This document shows positions 48,236 to 57,209 of a DNA stretch of 64,000 nucleotides, piece by piece; the stretch's first letter is position 1, and the number at the start of each line of letters is the position of its first letter. The stretch covers positions 620,001 to 684,000 of the forward strand of contig NZ_SMRO01000002.1 of NCBI RefSeq assembly GCF_004359985.1, read 5' to 3'. The notes beneath the pieces are model-generated. The model was not told the origin of the DNA. It saw nothing but the letters and a program-made list of their open reading frames with translations, and did no database searches. The DNA comes from Paraburkholderia flava. GTDB lineage: Bacteria; Pseudomonadota; Gammaproteobacteria; Burkholderiales; Burkholderiaceae. The translations under genes were made by a program, and so were the position numbers.

Positions 48236-49138
48236 ATGGCTTACAAAACAATCGAAGACACGATCGGCAATACGCCGCTCGTTCAGCTCGTCCGCCTGGT
48301 CGACGACGAGATCCGCGGCCGCAACAACGTGGTGCTCGGCAAGCTCGAAGGGAATAACCCGGCGGGCTCGGTGAAGGATCGGCCTGCGATGTCGATGATC
48401 CGCCAGGCCGAAAAGCGCGGACGCATCAAGCCGGGCGATACATTGATCGAAGCGACGAGCGGCAACACGGGCATCGGCCTCGCGATGGCCGCCGCAATTC
48501 GCGGCTACAAGATGGTGCTGTTGCTGCCGGAGGATCTGTCGATCGAACGTCGACAGAGCATGGGCGCGTACGGCGCGGAGATCGTGCTGACGCCGGTGAC
48601 GGGCGGCATGGAGTACGCACGCGATCTCGCCGAGCAGATGCAGCGCGACGGCAAGGGCGTGATCCTCGATCAGTTCGCGAACCCGGATAACCCGCTCGCG
48701 CATTACGAATCGACCGGCCCGGAAATCTGGCGCGATACAGAAGGACGCGTCACGCACTTCGTCTCCGCGATGGGCACGACGGGCACGATCATGGGCGTGT
48801 CGCAATATCTGAAGGAACAGAATTCCGCGATCGAGGTGATCGGTGCGCAGCCGGAAGATGGCTCGCGCATTCCGGGCATCCGCAAGTGGCCCGAAGCGTA
48901 CATGCCGAAGATCTTCGATCGCAGCCGTGTGGATCGCACGGAGAACGTGAGCCAGGCTGCCGCGGAAGCGATGGCGCGCCGGCTCGCGGCAGTCGAAGGG
49001 ATTTTTTGCGGGATCTCGTCGGCGGGTGCGTGCGAGGTTGCGCTGCGCGTCGCACGTCAGGTCGAGAATGCGACGATTGTGTTTATCGTCTGCGATCGTG
49101 GTGATCGCTATCTGTCGACGGGTGTGTTTCCGGCCTGA
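48236..49138 (+). CDS. cysM: Cysteine synthase B (CysM)
   Basis: A 300-residue PLP enzyme of the O-acetylserine sulfhydrylase family, making cysteine from O-acetylserine and sulfide or thiosulfate. The PLP lysine is K47 in NPAGSVKDRPA, and EATSGNTGIGLA binds phosphate and substrate. The short C-terminus and the EDLSIERRQSMGAYGAEI pattern fit CysM rather than CysK. The ATG at 48236 (MAYKTIEDTIGNTPL) is the family start. A TAGAAT element at 48193-48198 may serve as -10. The gene is followed by a terminator shared with mltB. Confidence 0.94.
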   Translation: MAYKTIEDTIGNTPLVQLVRLVDDEIRGRNNVVLGKLEGNNPAGSVKDRPAMSMIRQAEKRGRIKPGDTLIEATSGNTGIGLAMAAAIRGYKMVLLLPEDLSIERRQSMGAYGAEIVLTPVTGGMEYARDLAEQMQRDGKGVILDQFANPDNPLAHYESTGPEIWRDTEGRVTHFVSAMGTTGTIMGVSQYLKEQNSAIEVIGAQPEDGSRIPGIRKWPEAYMPKIFDRSRVDRTENVSQAAAEAMARRLAAVEGIFCGISSAGACEVALRVARQVENATIVFIVCDRGDRYLSTGVFPA

Positions 49139-49174
49139 GTGTGATGGTGTTTTAGCGGGTTCTTCCGCAGCAAG

Positions 49175-49205
49175 AAAAAGCGCTGGTCGAGCCAGCGCTT
49201 TTTTT
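49175..49205. terminator. Bidirectional intrinsic terminator between cysM and mltB
   Basis: Perfect 12-bp stem AAAAAGCGCTGG / CCAGCGCTTTTT (49175-49186, 49192-49203) with loop TCGAG. It gives U-runs in both directions between convergent genes. Confidence 0.88.
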
Positions 49206-49229
49206 ATCGTCGAGCGACTTGTCTCGCGC

Positions 49230-50498
49230 TCACTGCATCGCAGGATTCGAAGCGGGTGCAGGCATCGGCACAGCAGGCGCCGCCGCATCCGCTGCTTCCA
49301 TCTGAGCCTTGATGCGCTCTCCCAGCTGATACACCGCGAGTGCATAGAAGAAGCTGCGATTGTAGCGCGTCAGCACGTAGAAGTTTTTCAGGCCGAGCTT
49401 GTATTCGGTCGGCCGTCCGGGTGTCGGTAGATCGACCACCGTGACCGGCGTGCCCGCTTCGGCGGCGATGTCGAGCGTCGGTTCGTCGAGCACGAGACCG
49501 GCGCGCAGCAGTTGCGCGAGCGGCCAGTGCGGTTCGGGCTGACCGTCCGCGGCCGCCTGCGCGATGCCCTGGCTGCCTGCGTCGCCGGCGATCTTCCACA
49601 CCACCGGCCGGCCATTCTCCCAGCCGTTCTGCTTTAGATAGTTCGCGACGCTGCCGATCGCATCGGCCGGGCTGTTGCGCAGATCGATCTGCTTGTTGCC
49701 GTCGTAGTCGACCGCGTATTGCACGATGCTGCTCGGCAGAAACTGCGGAATGCCGATTGCGCCGGTGTACGAACCGAGCACTGTGGTCGGGTCGATCTGC
49801 GAATCGCGCGTCCACACGAGGTAGTCGGCGAGGTTCTTGCGGAACGTCGCCTCGCGGTCCGCGCGGTTCTTCGTATCCGGATAGTCGAACGTCAGTGTTG
49901 TCAGCGCATCGAGCACGCGGAAGTTGCCCATGTAGCGCCCATAGATCGTCTCCACGCCGATGATGCCGACGATCACTTCCGGCGGCACGCCGAACTCTTC
50001 ATACGCGCGCTGCAGCGTCGCCTGGTTGCTGCGCCAGAAGCGCACGCCCGCATTGATCCGGACCGGATCGAGGAAGCGCGCCTGATAGACGCGCCAGTTC
50101 TTGATCGTTGGCGACGGCGAGGGCGTCACGAGTTTCACGGCCGTTGCCGAGTAACTGACGCCGCCGAACAGCGTGTGCAGCGCGGCGGGATCGAAATCGT
50201 AGCGCGCGACCATGTCGTTGATGAACGCGTCGACGTTCGCGTTGTTTGCGTAGCGCTGCGGGATGATCTCTTCTTCGAATGTCTGTCCTTGCGGCACGCG
50301 CGGCTGCGGCTGGGACTGTGCGAGCAGTGCGGGCTGAGGCACTACCGGCGTTGTCTGAGCGGTTTGTGCATCCGCCGGCGCACTGCCTGCGATCAGACAG
50401 AATGCCGCTGCTGCTACAGCCAGAGTCGTGATGCCGAACCGGTTCGATACGCGTGAGAAGGTCGTTGCCGAGGCGGGCGAAGCAAGCTTGACAGTCAT
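49230..50498 (-). CDS. mltB: Membrane-independent lytic murein transglycosylase B (MltB)
   Basis: A 422-residue periplasmic enzyme that cleaves glycan strands of peptidoglycan to 1,6-anhydro products. The catalytic glutamate is E183 in GIIGVETIYGRYMG, followed by LTTLTFDYP and GAIGIPQFLPSSI, all MltB-specific. A signal peptide precedes an Ala-X-Ala cleavage site near SAPADA. There is no lipobox, so unlike E. coli MltB it should be soluble. The ATG at 50498 (MTVKLASPAS) is preferred over an upstream TTG. The linker after the signal is Gln/Pro-rich. Confidence 0.92.
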   Translation of the reverse strand: MTVKLASPASATTFSRVSNRFGITTLAVAAAAFCLIAGSAPADAQTAQTTPVVPQPALLAQSQPQPRVPQGQTFEEEIIPQRYANNANVDAFINDMVARYDFDPAALHTLFGGVSYSATAVKLVTPSPSPTIKNWRVYQARFLDPVRINAGVRFWRSNQATLQRAYEEFGVPPEVIVGIIGVETIYGRYMGNFRVLDALTTLTFDYPDTKNRADREATFRKNLADYLVWTRDSQIDPTTVLGSYTGAIGIPQFLPSSIVQYAVDYDGNKQIDLRNSPADAIGSVANYLKQNGWENGRPVVWKIAGDAGSQGIAQAAADGQPEPHWPLAQLLRAGLVLDEPTLDIAAEAGTPVTVVDLPTPGRPTEYKLGLKNFYVLTRYNRSFFYALAVYQLGERIKAQMEAADAAAPAVPMPAPASNPAMQ

Positions 50499-50744
50499 AG
50501 GGGAGCGGTTGTGCGCGGACAGGGAGAACAAGAGGAAAACTCGGGGCAGCTCAGGCCAGTATACCCGACGCTTTCCACGCCTCCGGACGAAAACGGGCCG
50601 GTGTCGCGGCTACGGCACGTATCCACGAGGCCCCCGCACATTCCTCGCCGCATCGTGTGGTAAGTTGATGTTTATTCGCGCGCCCCGCCGCGCCCAGACG
50701 GAGACACGCCGCGCACGCTTCGCGCTGCCGGCAGAACACGATTC

Positions 50745-51668
50745 ATGGCCACAGGCTTCTACTCCCACACCGACTGTCTACTGCACGAAATGGGGCAGTG
50801 GCATCCCGAATGCCCCGCACGTCTGCAGTCGATCGAAGACCAGTTGATCGCGAGCCGCATCGACGCGCTGATCGAACGCGAGTCGCCGCCGCTCGCCGAC
50901 GAAGCCGCGCTGCTGCGCGTGCATACGCAGGCACACGTCGACTACCTGCGCGAGCGCGCGCCGTCCGAAGGTTACGCAGAGATCGACCCCGACACCACGA
51001 TGAACCGGCACTCGTTGCAGGCTGCGTTGCGTGCGGCGGGCGCGGCGGTCGCTGCCACCGACGCAGTGATCGAAGGCCGCTACGACAACGCGTTCTGCGC
51101 GGTGCGGCCGCCGGGTCATCACGCGGAGCCTGCGCGTGCGATGGGCTTCTGCTTCTTCAACAACGTCGCGATCGCGGCACGTCACGCGCTGGAGGTGCAT
51201 GGGCTCGAGCGGGTCGCGGTCATCGATTTCGACGTGCATCACGGCAACGGCACCGAGGCTGCATTTTCTGGCGATCCGCGCGTGCTGATGTGCAGCTTTT
51301 TCCAGCACCCGTTCTATCCGTTTTCGGGCGCGGACAACCAGGCCACGAATATGGTCAACGTGCCGATGCCGGCGCGCTCGAAGGGGATGGCAGTACGCGA
51401 AGCCGTCGATCTCGTGTGGCTGCCGCGCTTGCATGCGTTCAAGCCGGAGATGGTGTTCGTGTCCGCCGGTTTCGATGCGCATCGCGAGGACGATCTCGGC
51501 AACATGGGGCTCGTCGAAGACGACTACGTGTGGCTGACCGACCAGATTCGCGACATCGCGAACCGCTATGCGCAGGGCCGCATCGTCAGTTGCCTCGAAG
51601 GCGGCTACAACCTGTCGGCGCTCGGGCGCAGCGTGGTCGCGCACGTGCGCGCGCTGGCCGGCATCTAG
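50745..51668 (+). CDS. Histone-deacetylase-like amidohydrolase (class II HDAC superfamily)
   Basis: A 307-residue zinc-dependent deacetylase of the arginase/HDAC fold. The general-base pair H125-H126 is in RPPGHHAEPARAMGFC, and zinc ligands D163 and H165 (DFDVHHGNGT) and D244 (SAGFDAHRED) are in place. The ending motif CLEGGYN supplies the transition-state tyrosine. Bacterial members deacetylate polyamines, acetoin-type substrates or protein lysines. A crotonase-like gene follows 37 bp downstream with its own AAAGGAG, suggesting one unit. The substrate is not known. Confidence 0.9.
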   Translation: MATGFYSHTDCLLHEMGQWHPECPARLQSIEDQLIASRIDALIERESPPLADEAALLRVHTQAHVDYLRERAPSEGYAEIDPDTTMNRHSLQAALRAAGAAVAATDAVIEGRYDNAFCAVRPPGHHAEPARAMGFCFFNNVAIAARHALEVHGLERVAVIDFDVHHGNGTEAAFSGDPRVLMCSFFQHPFYPFSGADNQATNMVNVPMPARSKGMAVREAVDLVWLPRLHAFKPEMVFVSAGFDAHREDDLGNMGLVEDDYVWLTDQIRDIANRYAQGRIVSCLEGGYNLSALGRSVVAHVRALAGI

Positions 51669-51705
51669 ATTTTTGTTCCACCGTCGTCACGCAAAGGAGT
51701 CCGTC

Positions 51706-52536
51706 ATGAGCGCGATACCCCATTCGTCCTCTGATAAGGCCGACACCACCGGTGCGCTCGTCGAGCTTACGCACGATGCGTTCGGCGTGCAGGGCATCGT
51801 GTGCGTGACGCTCAACCGGCCTGACGCATTCAATGCGTTGTCGGAAGCGTTGCTCGACGAACTGCACATGCAGCTCACCGCGCTCGGGCAATCGGATGCA
51901 CGCGTGGTCGTAATCGCTGGCGCAGGTCGCGCGTTCTGCGCGGGCCACGATCTGAAGGAAATGCGCGCGGCGCCATCGGCGGCGTACTACGAGTCGTTGT
52001 TCACGCGCTGTACGAAAGTGATGCTGGCGATCCAGCGAATGCCGCAGCCGGTGATCGCGCGGGTGCACGGCATCGCGACCGCGGCCGGTTGCCAGCTCGT
52101 TGCGATGTGCGATCTCGCGGTCGCGGCGGACTCCGCGCGCTTCGCGGTGTCGGGTGTGAACCTGGGGCTTTTCTGCGCGACGCCGTCGGTGCCGCTGTCA
52201 CGCAATCTGTCGCGCAAGGCCGCGCTCGAAATGCTGCTGACCGGCGAGTTCATCGATGCGCATCGCGCGCAGCAGCAGGGGCTCGTCAATCGAGTCGCGC
52301 CGCTCGACGAGCTCGATGCGACGGTCGCCGCACTCGCCGCGAGCATCTGTGCGAAACCGCGTGAAGCGGTGCAAGCAGGCAAGGCGCTGTTCTACCGGCA
52401 GCTCGAGATGGGCGTCGAGGCCGCATATCAACTGGCTGGTCACACGATGGCCTGCAACATGATGGACGAGTCGGCGCTAGAAGGCGTGCAGGCGTTCATC
52501 GACAAACGTCCGCCGGACTGGTCACACTCGCGCTGA
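51706..52536 (+). CDS. Enoyl-CoA hydratase/isomerase-fold protein lacking both catalytic glutamates (ECHDC3-like)
   Basis: A 276-residue crotonase-fold protein with the oxyanion-hole segment AGRAFCAGHDLKEM and the CoA-binding fold intact. The two glutamates of true enoyl-CoA hydratase (E144 and E164 of the rat enzyme) align with Q130 (ATAAGCQLVAMCDLAVA) and G150 (FAVSGVNLGLF). It resembles ECHDC3-type proteins, which share the GCQLV and GLFCATP sequences. Hydratase activity is therefore doubtful; a decarboxylase, thioesterase or regulatory role is possible. SD AAAGGAG precedes the ATG at 51706. It follows the HDAC-like gene. Confidence 0.88.
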   Translation: MSAIPHSSSDKADTTGALVELTHDAFGVQGIVCVTLNRPDAFNALSEALLDELHMQLTALGQSDARVVVIAGAGRAFCAGHDLKEMRAAPSAAYYESLFTRCTKVMLAIQRMPQPVIARVHGIATAAGCQLVAMCDLAVAADSARFAVSGVNLGLFCATPSVPLSRNLSRKAALEMLLTGEFIDAHRAQQQGLVNRVAPLDELDATVAALAASICAKPREAVQAGKALFYRQLEMGVEAAYQLAGHTMACNMMDESALEGVQAFIDKRPPDWSHSR

Positions 52537-52557
52537 CGCAATCCTGGTCGACGCGAG

Positions 52558-53457
52558 CTACGCCGCTTCAGCACGCGTGCTGTGCGACGTAATCCACGCG
52601 ATCAGCGCATCGATCACACGATCCCGGTCGAGATCGTTCATCGTCTCGTGATAACTCTTTTCGTATAACGTCAGCGTCTTGTCCGGCGAGCCCGCGTGCG
52701 CGCCGAACGCGCGGCTGCCGTCCGGCTCGGTGAGCTTGTCCTCGGTGCCGTGATAGACGAGCAGCGGAACGCGCAGTGCGTCGCGACCGCGTTCGATGCG
52801 CGCCATCGCGAGCAGCAGTTCCGCACCGGTGCGCGCGGGAACGGCACCGTGATGCACAAGCGGGTCGGCGATATTTTCCGCGACGACCGCCGGGTCGCGC
52901 GACAGCAGCGCCGCGTCGATTTTCAGCGCGGGGAAGCCAGGCCACACGCGGCTGATGACCTGACTCAACGAGAGCATCCAGCGCGGCACGTCGCGTCCGG
53001 GCGCGAGCGCGGGGCTCGACAGGATCAGGCCGGCGAACGGTCGAGCACGCGCGTCGGCGCGTTCGACTGCATACAGCGCGGCGATCGCGCCACCCATGCT
53101 GTGTCCCATCAGAAACAGCGGCGCGCTGCTGCGACTGGCGACGCCGACGAGCGCGTCGGCGTCGTGCAGATAGTCGTCGAAACGCTCGACCCACGCGCGC
53201 CGGCCAGGCGCGCGACCGTGACCGCGTAGATCGATCGCGACCAGTTCGATGCCAGCGTCGTTCAGACGCTGAGCGAGCGCCGCGTAGCGCCCCGCATGCT
53301 CGGCGAGACCGTGCACCAGCGCGACCGTCGCGCGCGGCGCGCTCGCCGTCGGCCAGCGATACAGCGGCAGCTCGACGCCGTCGGCGGTCATTGCGACGGA
53401 CATCTGCGGCGCCGCAGACGCGCTGACTGCGCGTACATCGTGGCGGGTCGTCTCCAT
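52558..53457 (-). CDS. Alpha/beta hydrolase, monoacylglycerol-lipase-like (serine aminopeptidase S33 fold)
   Basis: A 299-residue hydrolase. VALVHGLAEHAGRYA is the oxyanion motif of monoacylglycerol lipases, and the nucleophile S120 is in LMGHSMGGAIAALYA. The acid D is in YHGTEDKLTEPDGS and the His in YEKSYHETMNDLDRD. It is expected to release glycerol or alcohol from monoacylglycerol-type esters, but lysophospholipase activity is equally possible. GGGAG lies upstream of the ATG at 53457. It is convergent with the ECHDC3-like gene and divergent from metN. Confidence 0.9.
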   Translation of the reverse strand: METTRHDVRAVSASAAPQMSVAMTADGVELPLYRWPTASAPRATVALVHGLAEHAGRYAALAQRLNDAGIELVAIDLRGHGRAPGRRAWVERFDDYLHDADALVGVASRSSAPLFLMGHSMGGAIAALYAVERADARARPFAGLILSSPALAPGRDVPRWMLSLSQVISRVWPGFPALKIDAALLSRDPAVVAENIADPLVHHGAVPARTGAELLLAMARIERGRDALRVPLLVYHGTEDKLTEPDGSRAFGAHAGSPDKTLTLYEKSYHETMNDLDRDRVIDALIAWITSHSTRAEAA

Positions 53458-53685
53458 GGCCCTCTCCCTTTATCGTGGTGCGAACGATCATAGAGGCAGT
53501 CATGTACAGATCGCACGCGCGAGCACCGCGCGCGGCCTCTAATTCTTCTCTGTTATGAAAAGATCGGAATTGATTATTAAGGGAAATGTCGACGCTGCGG
53601 TAAAATCGCGGCTCTTTTCCTTACCTGCAGCGGCGGCTGACCGTCGGCGGCGATACGTCGCCCGGCAGACCGCCGTTTCGTTTTC

Positions 53686-54720
53686 ATGATCGAAATACGC
53701 AACATCTCGCAGCGCTTCGCGGGGCCCCGCGGATGGGTCGAAGCGCTGCACAACGTCAATCTGTCGATTCCGCACGGCGAAGTCTTCGGCATCATCGGAC
53801 GCAGCGGCGCCGGCAAGAGCACGCTGGTGCGCACGATCAATCTGCTGACGCGGCCCACCGAAGGCAACATCGTCGTCGATGGCCGCGATCTCACGACCTT
53901 GCCCGCCGCGCAGCTGCGCGAAGCGCGTCGCGAGATCGGCATGATCTTCCAGCACTTCAATCTGCTGTCGTCGCGCACCGTCTACGACAACGTTGCGCTG
54001 CCGCTCGAACTGGCTGGCATGAAGCGCGCGGACATCCAGGCGACCGTCGAGCCGCTGCTCGAACTCGTCGGGCTGTCCGCGCAACGCGACCGCTATCCCG
54101 CGCAGATCAGCGGCGGACAGAAGCAGCGCGTGGGCATCGCACGCGCGCTCGCCAGCAAGCCGAAGGTGTTGTTGTCCGACGAAGCCACGTCCGCGCTCGA
54201 TCCCGAAACCACCCGCGCGATTCTCGACTTGCTGAGACGCATCAACCGCGAACTCGGTTTGACCGTCGTGCTGATCACGCACCAGATGGACGTGATCAAG
54301 CAGGTGTGCGATCGCGTCGCGGTGCTGGACGCGGGCCGCGTCGTCGAAGAGGGCAAGGTGATCGACGTGTTCCTGCAGCCGCATCACGAAGTGACGCGTG
54401 CATTGATCGGCGATGTGATCGCGCAGGAACTGCCGCCCGCGATGAAGGCGCGTGTCGCCGAGCGGTTGAAGTCCGGCAGCGGCCATCTGCTGCGGCTCGC
54501 GTTCACCGGTTCGGGCGTCGACCAGCCGATCCTGTCGGAGACGATCCGCCGCTACGAACTCGATTTCAACATCCTGCATGGACAGATCGACGAGATCCAG
54601 GGGCAGGCATTCGGTTCGCTCGCGGTACTCGCGGGCGGCGAACCGGTAAAGGTCGCGCAGGCCATTACGTTCCTGCGCGAGCAGGGCGTCGTCGTCGAGG
54701 AGCTTTCGTATGTTGAGTGA
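53686..54720 (+). CDS. metN: Methionine ABC transporter ATP-binding protein (MetN)
   Basis: A 344-residue ATPase. Walker [10 protein letters not shown] at 38-46, signature [15 protein letters not shown], Walker [14 protein letters not shown], and a C-terminal NIL domain that senses methionine. It energises methionine uptake with MetI and MetQ. A TAAAAT at 53601-53606 may be its -10. The leader shows no SAM riboswitch I can recognise. Its end overlaps the metI start by 11 nt. Confidence 0.95.
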   Translation: MIEIRNISQRFAGPRGWVEALHNVNLSIPHGEVFGIIGRSGAGKSTLVRTINLLTRPTEGNIVVDGRDLTTLPAAQLREARREIGMIFQHFNLLSSRTVYDNVALPLELAGMKRADIQATVEPLLELVGLSAQRDRYPAQISGGQKQRVGIARALASKPKVLLSDEATSALDPETTRAILDLLRRINRELGLTVVLITHQMDVIKQVCDRVAVLDAGRVVEEGKVIDVFLQPHHEVTRALIGDVIAQELPPAMKARVAERLKSGSGHLLRLAFTGSGVDQPILSETIRRYELDFNILHGQIDEIQGQAFGSLAVLAGGEPVKVAQAITFLREQGVVVEELSYVE

Positions 54721-55363
54721 AATGTTCGATATGTTCGTGCAGTCGTTCTGGGAAACGCTCGTGATGGTGGGCATTTCCGGCGCGATCGGTGCACTCGTCG
54801 GCTTGCCGCTCGGCGTGCTGCTGTATCTGACCGACCGCCAGGGCGTGCTGCAGAACATCGCGGTGAATCGCGTGATGGGTGTCGTCGTCAATGCCGTGCG
54901 CTCGACGCCGTTCATCATCCTGCTGGTCGCCGTGATTCCGTTCACGCGGCTCGTCGTCGGGTCGTCGATCGGCACGGCGGCGGCCGTCGTGCCGTTGACC
55001 ATCGCGTCGGCGCCGTTCATCGCGCGGCTCGTCGAAACGGCGCTGCGCGAGGTGGATCGCGGACTGATCGAAGCCGCTCAGGCAATGGGCGCGACGACCA
55101 GCCAGATCGTATTCAAGGTGCTGTTGCCGGAATCGCTACCGGGCGTCGTCGCCGGACTGACGATCACGTTCGTTTCGCTGGTCGGCTATTCGGCGATGGC
55201 CGGCGCGATCGGCGGCGGCGGGCTCGGGGATCTCGGCATTCGCTACGGTTATCAGCGCTTCCTGCCGGAGGTGATGCTCACGGTCGTCGTGATCCTGATC
55301 GTGTTCGTTCAGGTGGTGCAGTCGTTCGGGGACTGGCTCGTGCGTCGGCTGAGCCATAAATAA
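54710..55363 (+). CDS. metI: Methionine ABC transporter permease (MetI)
   Basis: A 217-residue inner-membrane permease with five predicted helices. The coupling-helix EAA motif is [20 protein letters not shown]. It forms the channel of the MetNIQ importer. Translationally coupled to metN by overlap; metQ follows 55 bp later. Confidence 0.94.
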   Translation: MLSEMFDMFVQSFWETLVMVGISGAIGALVGLPLGVLLYLTDRQGVLQNIAVNRVMGVVVNAVRSTPFIILLVAVIPFTRLVVGSSIGTAAAVVPLTIASAPFIARLVETALREVDRGLIEAAQAMGATTSQIVFKVLLPESLPGVVAGLTITFVSLVGYSAMAGAIGGGGLGDLGIRYGYQRFLPEVMLTVVVILIVFVQVVQSFGDWLVRRLSHK

Positions 55364-55418
55364 ATCACGCGGGCTTCGCGTCCGCTCATACGTTCACAGC
55401 AAAAATAAAAGGTCGATC

Positions 55419-56213
55419 ATGCAACGTCGTTCTTTCCTGGGATTCGCAGCCGCACTCGGCGCCGCTGCATTGTTCGCCGCTTCGGCGCATGCCGAAGACA
55501 CGATCAAGGTCGGCGTCACCGGCGGTCCGCATGCGCAACTGATGGACGTCGTGAAGACCGTCGCCGCGAAGAACGGACTGACCATCAAGGTCATCGAGTT
55601 CTCCGATTACGTGCAGCCGAATGCGGCGCTGGCCGCCGGCGATCTCGACGCGAACAGCTATCAGCACGAGCCCTATCTGCAGTCGCAGATCAAGGATCGC
55701 GGCTACAAGCTGATCAAGATCGCCGATACGGTGACGTTCCCGATGGGCATTTATTCGAAGAAGTTCAAGTCGCTGGCCGAGCTGCCGGCGGGCGCGAAGA
55801 TCGCGGTGCCGAACGATCCGACCAACGGCGGCCGCGCGTTGCTGCTGCTGCAGAAGAACGGCCTGCTGAAACTGCGTGCCGACGCGGGTCTGAAGGCGAC
55901 GCCGCTCGATATCGTCGACAACCCGAAGAAGCTGAAGATCGTCGAACTCGACGCAGCGCAGATTCCGCGTTCGCTCGGCGACGTCGACGCCGCCGCGATC
56001 AACACGAACTTCGCGATGGAAGCGGGACTGAAGCCGACCCAGGACGCGATCGCGATCGAGGATCCGAAGGGCCCGTATGTGAACATCATCGCGATCCGCG
56101 AAGCCGACCGCAACAAGCCGTGGGTCGCGAAACTGGTCGCCGCATATCACTCGACGGAAGTGAAGCAGTTCGTCGCGAGCAAGTTCGGCGGCTCGGTGAT
56201 TGCGGCGTGGTGA
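55419..56213 (+). CDS. metQ: Methionine-binding protein of the ABC transporter (MetQ, NlpA family)
   Basis: A 264-residue periplasmic receptor. The signal peptide is MQRRSFLGFAAALGAAALF..SAHA, with no lipobox cysteine, so unlike E. coli MetQ it is probably a soluble periplasmic protein. NlpA-family motifs: VGVTGGPHAQLMDVVK, SYQHEPYLQSQIKDRGYKL and NDPTNGGRALLLLQK. It delivers methionine to MetNI. A strong terminator follows. Confidence 0.93.
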   Translation: MQRRSFLGFAAALGAAALFAASAHAEDTIKVGVTGGPHAQLMDVVKTVAAKNGLTIKVIEFSDYVQPNAALAAGDLDANSYQHEPYLQSQIKDRGYKLIKIADTVTFPMGIYSKKFKSLAELPAGAKIAVPNDPTNGGRALLLLQKNGLLKLRADAGLKATPLDIVDNPKKLKIVELDAAQIPRSLGDVDAAAINTNFAMEAGLKPTQDAIAIEDPKGPYVNIIAIREADRNKPWVAKLVAAYHSTEVKQFVASKFGGSVIAAW

Positions 56214-56267
56214 TGGCCGCGCGGCGCATAGACCTTGGCGCGTAGCCCGATTAGAAGGGCGGATCGG

Positions 56268-56297
56268 AACCCGGACTTGGCGTCCGGGTTTTTTTTC
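56268..56297 (+). terminator. Intrinsic terminator of metNIQ
   Basis: Stem AACCCGGAC / GTCCGGGTT (56268-56276, 56282-56290) with loop TTGGC and a T-run of eight in all. It lies 55 bp after the metQ stop. Confidence 0.88.
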
Positions 56298-56307
56298 GCT
56301 TAGAATA

Positions 56308-56319
56308 GAACGATCGTTC
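56308..56319. promoter_or_regulatory. TetR-like palindrome upstream of etfBA
   Basis: GAACGATCGTTC is a perfect 12-bp palindrome, flanked by A+T-rich AATA and CTATT. It sits between the metNIQ terminator and the etfB promoter region. Such short dyads are typical operators of TetR-family repressors of acyl-CoA metabolism; no such regulator is encoded nearby. Confidence 0.4.
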
Positions 56320-56398
56320 GCTATTGTCGGTGCGCCACTGAGAAGCGATATCCTCGAGGACCCTACCTTCGGCGGGGCTGCCGGAAAGGGGCAGTCGT

Positions 56399-56404
56399 TA
56401 TAAT
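56399..56404 (+). promoter_or_regulatory. Consensus -10 of the etfBA promoter
   Basis: A perfect TATAAT hexamer lies 40 bp before the etfB start codon, placing transcription start near 56411. No good -35 is visible at the expected distance (GGCTGC at best), so an activator may be needed. Confidence 0.45.
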
Positions 56405-56444
56405 GGCCGCTGGGTTGACGTATTCGTAACTTTGGAGCGTGTGC

Positions 56445-57194
56445 ATGAAAATCCTGGTGCCAGTAAAGAGAGTGGTCGACTACAACGTGAAGGTCCGCGT
56501 GAAATCGGACGGCACGGGTGTCGACATCGCGAACGTGAAGATGTCGATGAATCCGTTCGACGAAATCGCGGTGGAAGAAGCGGTGCGGTTGCGCGAAGCA
56601 GGTGTCGCGACCGAAGTGATCGCAGTGTCGGCCGGTGTCGCGCAGGCGCAGGAAACGCTGCGCACGGCGCTCGCAATCGGCGCGGATCGTGCGATCCTGA
56701 TCGAATCGAATGAAGACCTCCAGCCGCTCGCCGTCGCAAAGCTGCTCAAGGCGCTGGTCGACAAGGAACAGCCGCAACTGGTGATCCTCGGCAAGCAGGC
56801 CATCGACGACGACTCGAACCAGACCGGCCAGATGCTCGCCGCACTCGCGAACCTGCCGCAAGCTACGTTCGCATCGAAGGTCGTCGTGGCCGACGGCAAG
56901 GCGACGGTGTCGCGCGAAGTCGACGGCGGTGCCGAAACGCTGGCGCTGACGCTGCCGGCCGTCATCACCACCGATCTCCGCCTGAACGAGCCGCGCTATG
57001 TGACGCTGCCGAACATCATGAAGGCGAAGAAGAAGCCGCTCGAAACCGTGAAGCCGGAAGACCTCGGCGTGGACGTGAGTCCGCGTCTGAAGACGCTGAA
57101 AGTGGTCGAGCCGCCGAAGCGCGCTGCCGGTGTGAAGGTGCCGGACGTTGCCGCGCTGGTGGACAAGCTGAAGACCGAAGCCAAGGTGCTGTAA
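56445..57194 (+). CDS. etfB: Electron transfer flavoprotein beta subunit
   Basis: A 249-residue ETF small subunit, beginning [20 protein letters not shown], with the AMP-binding core [21 protein letters not shown] collects electrons from acyl-CoA dehydrogenases and passes them to ETF:ubiquinone oxidoreductase. TTGGAG lies 7 nt before the ATG at 56445; the GTG at 56439 is closer than usual and is rejected. It pairs with etfA 15 bp downstream, and an acyl-CoA dehydrogenase follows. Confidence 0.96.
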   Translation: MKILVPVKRVVDYNVKVRVKSDGTGVDIANVKMSMNPFDEIAVEEAVRLREAGVATEVIAVSAGVAQAQETLRTALAIGADRAILIESNEDLQPLAVAKLLKALVDKEQPQLVILGKQAIDDDSNQTGQMLAALANLPQATFASKVVVADGKATVSREVDGGAETLALTLPAVITTDLRLNEPRYVTLPNIMKAKKKPLETVKPEDLGVDVSPRLKTLKVVEPPKRAAGVKVPDVAALVDKLKTEAKVL

Positions 57195-57209
57195 GAGGAG
57201 CGGATAGAG

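Noticed and set aside
53586..53685. SAM riboswitch in the metN leader
   Set aside because: I looked for SAM-I/SAM-II-like conserved cores and pairings and could not place any.
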